A stretch of DNA of 64,000 bases, from positions 93,215,844 to 93,279,843 of the forward strand of contig CM060694.1 in NCBI GenBank assembly GCA_030686995.1, given 5' to 3'. Made by a program: the position numbers and the translations under genes. Below the pieces are notes generated by a model that ran no database searches, had not been told where the DNA came from, and saw nothing but the letters and a program-made list of their open reading frames with translations. How positions within the stretch are numbered: the stretch's first letter is position 1; the number at the start of each line of letters is the position of its first letter. This DNA is from Artemisia argyi (lineage: Eukaryota; Streptophyta; Magnoliopsida; Asterales; Asteraceae). Shown here piece after piece: positions 56,064 to 64,000 of this stretch.

Positions 56064-56430
56064 TGTCACACCCCCAATTTACCTGACTTGCTGCGGAATG
56101 GAATACCTGGGGGTGTCTGTCATAGCACCACAGTTACAGTTACATTGAACGACCTAAAGTGTCGTTTGGAAAACACTGCATTTGATCATTGAAATAATCC
56201 AAAGTTTACAAAATGAGGTCCCCAAAATGGTATGAAAACAAGTCCTACTAGATCAAATGTTTACATAAGTGCATGAAATAATGATGAGACGCGTCGACCC
56301 CGCGACTCCATGAAGGTCCAAATGCATGTCACATGAGCTACCTTAATAACCTGAAATACATTGCTAAAACGTCAACACGAATGTTGGTGAATTCCATAGG
56401 TTTATAAAATGTAATGATGTACAGCCACCA
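56064..56430 (-). repeat. Truncated 5' LTR of element E
   Basis: 367 bp matching 40669-41045 apart from an 11-bp deletion and scattered changes; homology stops abruptly at 56430. The missing 2.7 kb includes the U3 promoter. Confidence 0.88.
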
Positions 56431-57060
56431 TAATTTTATTTTTGGAATGGAATGTAATGATTAGTCACGTATGTTGTATTCTGTTTGTGACAACAACATA
56501 AGACGAGACATGAACTACGTACCTTGGAGATGGTGGCAGAAGACGTCACTTGAGGTTGTATGGTGGTCATAGAACCAGCTGTATGTATGTGTGAGATTCT
56601 GAAAAACGAAAATGTTGGTGAGATGCTGTTGTGTTGTGTGAAACCAATAGAGACTTATAACCTAAAATTCAAAGCGCTGAGACTATTAAATTTCTTTAAA
56701 CAAGTTTGAAACAAGAACCTTTTATGGTTTTTCATATACAAAGCTGAAAAATACTGTAAACTCAAATTATTCACTTGAAGAACATAATACTACGTAGTGT
56801 GTAAGAATGAAGGCTATTTACCTGACTTTTGAAATTGTAAATGAAAAATATGAAAAACTCATCATCGGAAAAAAAACATGAAATACATAACAAAGCCCAG
56901 TTTCATAGATGTGTCTTTGAAAAAAAAAAATAATAAAAAAAAAAAAAAAATTAACAGATCTGAACAAGCAACATGTTGTATACATTTGCTTCATTCAAAG
57001 AACAACGACATTTAATAATTTTTTATCTATCTCCTCAAACATCTGAACAAAAAACATGTA
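56431..57060. other. Intergenic flank with one possible short exon
   Basis: On the minus strand a TTTTTCAG acceptor (about 56604), a 16-codon frame beginning ATG ACC ACC (reading MTTIQPQVTSSATISK, about 56566-56519) and a GTACGTAG donor look like a small first coding exon. Nothing supports a gene around it, and the rest is AT-rich with A-homopolymers (56920-56950). Confidence 0.25.
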
Positions 57061-57068
57061 ATACTAAC

Positions 57069-57252
57069 CAAAGGCGGAGCCACAAATTTTTGCTCGATGA
57101 GGAACACTTTGATAAATTTTAGAAACTACATTATAAATTGATACTTAGGGGGCAAATTACGAAAAAAGCCAAATACTTTCGAAAGTTTACACTACAATTT
57201 TTTTCGCTTGGGGGCACCTGCCCCTTGTGCCCCTCCTTTATCTCCGCCCATG
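57069..57252. mobile_element. hAT-type MITE, 184 bp
   Basis: Imperfect inverted ends CAAAGGCGGAG / CTCCGCCCATG and a perfect 8-bp target duplication ATACTAAC (57061-57068, 57253-57260). The GGCGGAGCC end is common in plant hAT MITEs. Confidence 0.8.
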
Positions 57253-57266
57253 ATACTAACCTCACG

Positions 57267-57268
<2 letters not shown>

Positions 57269-57318
<50 letters not shown>
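57269..57318. repeat. (AT)n microsatellite
   Basis: About 50 bp of pure AT, nine bases after the MITE target duplication. Confidence 0.97.
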
Positions 57319-57320
<2 letters not shown>

Positions 57321-57746
57321 CAATCAAGAGAAAAACACTTGTATTCGGTTTATTCAATGAAGAAAAAACATGTAGATCTATATTTCTACTTCATTCAAAG
57401 TTTCAAACATAACAAATTAACCTAACAAACAAAAATGACTTAACATTTCATGCCATTGTATACTTGTATGCATATAAACTAATGACTCAAAAAAAAAAAA
57501 AAAAAAAAAAAAAATGCCGTGCATGACATGAAAGATCTGCTTAAACAAACAGCATAAGAAACGATAACTTAAACAAAAAAACAAGGACGTACATTAGCAA
57601 CTGCCTAAAAATAAAGTAGAAGAAAAGATATAAAAGAGAAGCATGCGAACCTTAATTAAAAACTTCCGGTAGATTTGAAGGTGAGAGGTTTTTTGAGGAG
57701 CCATTGATGGACAAGTGTAAATTTTATAGACAAGATGATAAGAAGA
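57319..57746. other. AT-rich intergenic stretch
   Basis: Contains an A-run (57490-57513). I see no gene. Confidence 0.5.
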
Positions 57747-57986
57747 TACTACCTCCGTCCCATAATTATTGTCCACGTTTGACTTTTGAAGTCTTTATTT
57801 TGCAACTTTGACCTTAAATATTTTTATTTGTATTATATAATACTTGATAAAAATTATACCAATAAAAATACATTTAAAAATCAACCCGTTTATATATTTT
57901 GCATCAAGTAATATATATCACATAGAAAAATATTTACGGTCAAAGTTGAAAGCTAAAGACTAAAAAAGTCAAATGTGGACAATAAT

Positions 57987-58074
57987 TAGGGGTGTAAACG
58001 AGCCGAGACAACTCGCGAGCAACTCGAGATCGGCTCGAAAAATACTCGATTCGACTCGATTACACATTTACACC

Positions 58075-58144
<70 letters not shown>

Positions 58145-58177
58145 CATATATATATATACACACATACACACACACAC

Positions 58178-58224
<47 letters not shown>

Positions 58225-58355
58225 GTGTAATCGAGCCGAGACAACTCGCGAACAACTCGAGATCGACTCGAAAAATACTCGACTCGACTCGATTTTAAAC
58301 GAGCCGAGCTCGAGCATGAAAATACTCGGCTCGACTCGGCTCGTTTACACCCCTA
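57987..58355. mobile_element. hAT-type MITE nested in the Stowaway MITE
   Basis: Terminal inverted repeat TAGGGGTGTAAACGAGCC at both ends and an 8-bp target duplication ACAATAAT (57979-57986, 58356-58363). The interior holds a second, diverged copy of the left end (58221 onward) separated from the first by a compound (AT)n/(AC)n array. Confidence 0.88.
58078..58220. repeat. Compound (AT)n(AC)n(AT)n microsatellite
   Basis: About 140 bp inside the nested MITE. Both strands give false YIYI/HTHT ORFs. Confidence 0.97.
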
Positions 58356-58381
58356 ACAATAATTATGGGACGGAGAGAGTA

Positions 58382-58897
58382 TTAAGTATACAACTTAAAA
58401 CCCTCACCAACCAAACCATAAAAGTACATAAAGACCATCAGAACTCACAAGAGATAGCGTACACTATAAGAAAGTATAAAAGGCATTTAATTTTTGAGAA
58501 AAAATTCCAATTATACTACAATTTTCAATTTTACATTCAAGAAGTAAAAAATTATCATTTTAAAAAATGGTTTTGCTAGACCAATAGACTATGAGACTAC
58601 GTTAATTTTTGATACGCATTCAAAATGAGAATATTGGTAATGTTTTGCTAGATCTAACTTTTGTGTAGCAACTTTTTTTCTTCTTGCAAACATTAAAAAA
58701 TTAAAATTTTGACTTTTTTTTAACGAAATAAAAGACGGTCTAGCAGAAAAGTACGTCCGTCAATTATACTTTTCGTTTGACCATTTTTTTGTAGAAACAA
58801 AAGAAATGCTGTTTCTTTAGTTTTTCTTTCCAAAAACACAAAAAATAATCACACAAAAAGTATGATATAGCAAAAAACGTAGCCTAGTCGCAAGTAG
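58382..58897. other. AT-rich intergenic stretch
   Basis: I see no gene, no repeat structure and no conserved motif. Confidence 0.5.
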
Positions 58898-60534
<1,637 letters not shown>

Positions 60535-60915
60535 CGCACATATATTAACAGTGAAAAGGTGCATATGTGTTTTATGGTTAGTACAAAATCAATGAAATGG
60601 TGTGCATATATGTTTTGAAGTTGAAATAAAATCAAGGAAAGATGTGTGCATATATGTTATAATTATAAATACGTGTTTGCTTGTTGTTTTTGATAAAATA
60701 AATAACAATTGTTTTGTATTTTCAGGTATTGAGCATCTTTGATAAACATATAGACCATGACCAATATAAAGCGTGTGCATATGTTTTTTGGAAGGCGTGC
60801 ACATATGTTCTAATGAATTTGACGAGAAAACGCATCGTTCACATATGTTCTCGAAGTGTGCTCGTATGTTCTTGGAAGAGTGCACACATGTTTTTATGAC
60901 GTGCACATCTATATT
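60535..60915 (+). repeat. Cluster of degenerate GTGCACATATGTT repeats
   Basis: About nine diverged copies of GTGCACATATGTT (for example 60775-60788, 60796-60809, 60837-60850, 60885-60897), spaced 20-60 bp. The frames through it on both strands are repeat by-products. Confidence 0.7.
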
Positions 60916-61190
60916 TAACAAGATACATTTGTATTGGAATTGTATTTCATTTTCTATCAAATTTTGTGTATACTATATAGGTTCTTGGTTTGTTATTTAA
61001 TTTTTAGAGGTTACATGTATATGTTTTTGTTTTTGGTTATAAATATCGAAGATCAAAGAATGTACACTAGAAACATATGTGCAATTACCATTTTACGTAA
61101 GAAATATATTTAAGTATACAATATTTAAATAAAAACACTTATGCACATGATTTTTTTTTTGAAAACATGAATGCTGAAATAATAGAAAAT

Positions 61191-61197
<7 letters not shown>
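60916..61197. other. AT-rich intergenic stretch
   Basis: I see no gene or clear repeat. Confidence 0.5.

Positions 61198-61267
<70 letters not shown>
61198..61267. repeat. (AT)n microsatellite next to the Helitron G end
   Basis: About 70 bp of AT dinucleotide ending at the last base before the Helitron CTAG. Confidence 0.98.
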
Positions 61268-61268
<1 letters not shown>

Positions 61269-62459
61269 TAGTTTTCGAAGCCCGCCCGATGGGCGGGCGT
61301 GACTTATAATTATTATTGGAAGGTATTATTTAATAAAAAATAAGATATAAACATATAAATTTATATTTTGCCCATCTACTAAGGAACATACATGAGTTTC
61401 TCTTCGTATGAACTCACCACACTCCGATCTAGCAGCAAGGCATAGAGGCTACTACCAAAATAAATATTGCATACGAAGGTATTAGTTAAAGGGAAATAAT
61501 ATATGAGAAAGGCGGGCATGAGTTATAATTATCGTAGGAAGGTATTAGTTATCGAAAAATAATATATAAGGAAATAGTGAAGGATCAACAATTACTGAAC
61601 TGCTAAAATGTTTAAATCTATTTTCTAGAAGATAGAATAGTATTCAAATTATCATCACAACTTAAGCTTATGTCGATACAAACTATGAGATAAACCCAAC
61701 ATACATCGGCCAATAATGAAACTGGTGAAACTGGTTGAAATTTTTCCATAATATAACTTTATATGTCTTTTAATACATTTAAAAATAAAATCTGTGAATA
61801 TAAACTTTTTCACCTGCCATGACCCGAACGGTTTTGGCCAGCTACCTGACCAACCCATTTTTATAGGCAACTGAAGTTGGTCACATATGTTGACATAAAT
61901 GGATAAACGCATTTACTGTATCTTGATATGTGATGTACAAATTTGATCAAGGAAAAGAAATGTGTCACCAAATTTGATTACATTCGTCAATCTGATAATC
62001 ATGGGATAAACATCATTCTTTTTCCTCTTTGCTTTGAGGGATGTATTTTGAACCCTTAAACCAAATCGAAGCTCAACTATTGCTTTTCAAACTACAAAGA
62101 AACAATATATAACCATATTCATAAATGTTATATTAAAACATTGTCATGTAACACGTCTAGTATATCTAACAACCATTAGAGTGCCTTTGAAAAAAATATA
62201 TGACATTAAGTTTGTTTACCCGTTTAAGATCTGAGAAGTTTGCCCAAATTATACGTTCAAAATCTAAATTGAAGTGTTTGCCCATTCACAAATAAAAAGC
62301 TGCCCAAAGGAACCTAGAAGTTTGTTAAAAGTTGCCAATTCGGACTATTTTTGTGATTGTGGGCAAGAATTGTCGGCTTTATGTTTGACTTTTAAAGTCA
62401 ACTGCATAACTTTTGCCATGGTAAGGGGAGTGTGATCCAAATTACTTGCTTATTGCAAA
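61268..62459 (-). mobile_element. Helitron G, 3' end (5' end not located)
   Basis: Minus-strand 3' terminus: hairpin GCCCGCCC-ATC-GGGCGGGC (61298-61280), eight bases, CTAG at 61271-61268, then T. It is the same family as Helitron F, including the ACTTATAATTATTATTGGAA-like flank. The right-hand (5') edge was not found, so the end given here is only the start of the next hAT duplication. No helicase is seen. The minus-strand frame at 61655-61912 has no recognisable domain. Confidence 0.7.
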
Positions 62460-62467
62460 CTTGCAGC

Positions 62468-63594
62468 TAGGGGTGTTATCGGGTCAGATGGTTTGGTTAG
62501 GAAAAACTAACCCGCAACCTAACCCGATAAGGAGTCGGGTTATCGGGTTCGGGTTGATATCGGGTCGGCTGTTGTCGGGTCAAGTGATTCGTGTTAATCG
62601 GGTTGGCTTATTTGATTTAACCAAAAATATATTTGAGCTTAAACACTTGTCATTGACATTTAATTTTTGAGGGTTGATTTGCACACCAAAATTTTTTATA
62701 CTTACACCATTCTGTACAAGTTGTATAGCATATCGTACAACATGTTAGTGCACAGAGTGTGGTGAAAGTATAAAAAAATGTGGTGTGCAAATCATCCCCT
62801 GGTAGCTCAAAAATAATCAACTATATGTTACAGTAGTGAGTACAACATTGAATAGATTTATATTAGTTTCTAAAAAGAGCATGAACGCAAAAGCCACACA
62901 AAGAAAAAAAAAAAAAAAAAAAAAAAAAGACGCTTAATTAGTTTAACATTAATCTCAGTATCTGGTGCATCTGAATTTTTTTCTTCTTGTTCCTTGTAAC
63001 TGCTCATGGCTAAAAACGTTGCATGCAATTAGACTTTGGAAAAAAAAATTATTTCATGGTTTTAAGAGTCTTTATTTAATGAATTAGGAGTTGAAAGTAA
63101 ATTAATTTAAGTATTGTCTACGTTCATTGATATATTTAAACATACTCTGAAAGCTTGTTGAAATACCTTAAATTACCTATCGAAACTCCATTCCACAACC
63201 TTTATCATGTTTTAAGAATTTGGTCAATGCCATTAATGTGGTCATGCATATCTATAATTCTCTAACCATGAACTTATCTTTACAGTAGCCATTCCAAGTT
63301 GAACATCTTAAATAATGCAAAGCAACAAAATGCAAAGCACAAGTTCAATATGGTAATAAAGGAAAGCAAAGTTCTATAGCAATCATTACAGTAGCATAAC
63401 TTGATTTTCGGTTCTTATCGGTTGACCCGATAACCCGATAACAATAATTATCTAACCCTAATCCGACCCGATAACGCTATCGGGTTCGGGTCAAAATAAC
63501 CCGACAATATTTTTTAACCTGATTTAACCAGACCCGATAAGCCTTATAGAGTTCGGGTTCGGGTCGGGTCAACCCGACCCTACTGACACCCCTA
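62468..63594. mobile_element. hAT-type non-autonomous element with (C/T)CGGGT-rich ends
   Basis: Ends TAGGGGTGTTATCGGGTC and, inverted, TAGGGGTGTCAGTAGGGTC, with a perfect 8-bp target duplication CTTGCAGC (62460-62467, 63595-63602). Subterminal regions of about 170 bp are packed with CGGGTT/AACCCG words in both orientations. The AT-rich middle contains a nested fold-back MITE and an A-run. No transposase. Confidence 0.88.
62669..62800. mobile_element. Fold-back MITE nested in the hAT element
   Basis: Inverted ends of about 45 bp, starting GAGGGTTGATTTGCACACC and, inverted, AGGGGATGATTTGCACACC. I see no clear target duplication. Length 132 bp. Confidence 0.7.
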
Positions 63595-63627
63595 CTTGCA
63601 GCTGCCATAGATTCAAGCTTTGAATTC

Positions 63628-63633
63628 TTTATT
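63628..63633 (-). terminator. Poly(A) signal of the host gene at the right edge
   Basis: AATAAA on the minus strand about 30 nt downstream of the stop codon at 63662. The hAT element starts about 30 nt further on, at or just beyond the expected cleavage site. Confidence 0.55.
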
Positions 63634-63661
63634 GATCATTATTAAGAAAACTAAAAATAAG

Positions 63662-63801
63662 TCAACAGATTGGGTCAGGCATTTCAGCCCAGTGTGTTAA
63701 TTGTTGCAAAAGTGGATTATCTTCTTCCACAACTTTAGGAGTCCCAAAGTATGACAATGCCTCGGGTATGGTACAGTCGTACAGATCTCCAATATTTGCA
63801 A
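63662..63801 (-). CDS. Last coding exon of an unidentified host gene (partial)
   Basis: After a minus-strand acceptor (TATGTCACAG at 63811-63802), the frame reads ANIGDLYDCTIPEALSYFG, TPKVVEEDNPLLQQLTHWAE and MPDPIC, then TGA at 63664-63662. The composition is that of an ordinary folded protein, there are no stops, and AATAAA follows, unlike everything else in the window. I do not recognise the family. Preceding exons lie beyond 64000. The sequence 63802-64000 looks like intron. Confidence 0.6.
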
Positions 63802-64000
63802 CTGTGACATAGTAAGAACTGATGTAGCTAAGGATAATAAGATGTGAACCTTCTCATGTAGTTAGAATTTTAGAAATCCGTAGAAATGCGGAAGGTAATC
63901 ATGTAAACATCTGTAGTTCGGCTTGTAAATAAGACAAAACTGGCAGAAATCAACAGTTGCTTTATTTAGTTAGAGCCAAGAGATTCTGATTCAGAACAAA
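63802..64000 (-). other. Intron of the host gene, running off the window
   Basis: T-rich on the minus strand with the acceptor at its left edge. I see no exon in it. Confidence 0.45.

Larger units (their letters stand above)
40669..56430 (-). mobile_element. Element E: Ty3/gypsy (Tekay/Del-like) retrotransposon, decayed, with Helitron in its 3' LTR
   Basis: Minus-strand order: truncated 5' LTR (56430-56064), Met-initiator-like primer site, gag (54893-53941), heavily decayed pol (53940-50960), hairpin and polypurine tract (50776-50741), and 3' LTR (50740-40669) split by Helitron F. The two TGTCACACCCCCAATTTACC edges prove the LTR pair. E interrupts the DUF1985 pseudogene at 40668/40669. The 5' LTR is cut to 367 bp, so the promoter is lost. 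Lineage is from gag style, LTR edges and the motif before the polypurine tract; a chromodomain cannot be read with certainty. Confidence 0.82.
57749..58379. mobile_element. Stowaway/mariner-type MITE carrying a nested hAT MITE
   Basis: Ends CTACCTCCGTCCCATAATTA and, inverted, CTCTCTCCGTCCCATAATTA, flanked by TA on both sides (57747-57748, 58380-58381). CTCCCTCCGTCCC is the classic Stowaway terminus. Removing the nested insertion leaves about 254 bp. Confidence 0.88.

Noticed and set aside
60589..60960. 123-codon minus-strand ORF rich in His/Cys/Ser
   Set aside because: It is generated by the GTGCACATATGTT repeat cluster. The Cys and His are spaced by the repeat, not by a zinc-finger pattern.

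Overview
The window is plant nuclear heterochromatin made almost entirely of nested transposable elements. The accessory proteins of the elements look like families I know from daisy-family (Asteraceae) genomes such as Tanacetum and Artemisia. The organism call is therefore an inference from protein style; I ran no search. One host gene is visible, as a single last exon at the extreme right edge.

Layout. (A) 1-12042, minus strand: a decayed Ty1/copia element of Sirevirus type. From right to left it has an LTR (11599-12042), a tandemly duplicated primer-binding site, gag, protease-integrase-RT-RNase H with several stops and frameshifts, and a long extra ORF (2723 to beyond position 1). Between pol and the extra ORF sit two related small genes on the opposite (plus) strand, each with its own TATA box and poly(A) signal. 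(B) 12043-19446, plus strand: another copia relic with a gag remnant, a long spacer carrying repeated polypurine tracts, and a 3' LTR (19069-19446); A sits inside B. (C) 19447-36534, minus strand: a Ty3/gypsy element with an Athila/Tat-style Asp-tRNA primer site, 3.2-kb LTRs and a Cys-rich accessory gene but no pol; B is inserted in its 3' LTR. (D) 21767-30960, plus strand: a complete non-autonomous (LARD-like) element with 3.47-kb LTRs, a 2.2-kb non-coding interior and a perfect 5-bp target duplication, inserted in C.

From 36535 to 38259 there are minisatellites and a small possible membrane-protein ORF. From 38260 to 40668 there is a MULE-like relic with a spliced DUF1985 pseudogene. This is cut by (E) 40669-56430, minus strand, a Tekay/Del-like gypsy element. 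The 3' LTR of E contains (F) 41683-48699, a 7-kb Helitron that carries exon fragments of a receptor-like kinase and of a class III peroxidase. From 56431 to 63594 there are MITEs (some nested, with exact target duplications), long (AT)n arrays and a second Helitron end. The last exon of an unidentified host gene lies at 63662-63801 on the minus strand.

The relative order of events can be read from the nesting: C before B before A; C before D; DUF1985 element before E before F; Stowaway before the hAT MITE inside it. The signals I consider most worth following are the antisense gene pair with matched SUMO-interaction-like motifs in A, the duplicated zinc-ribbon-like repeat protein of C, and the Helitron gene captures. 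No autonomous element here is intact, and I see no rRNA, tRNA or CRISPR.
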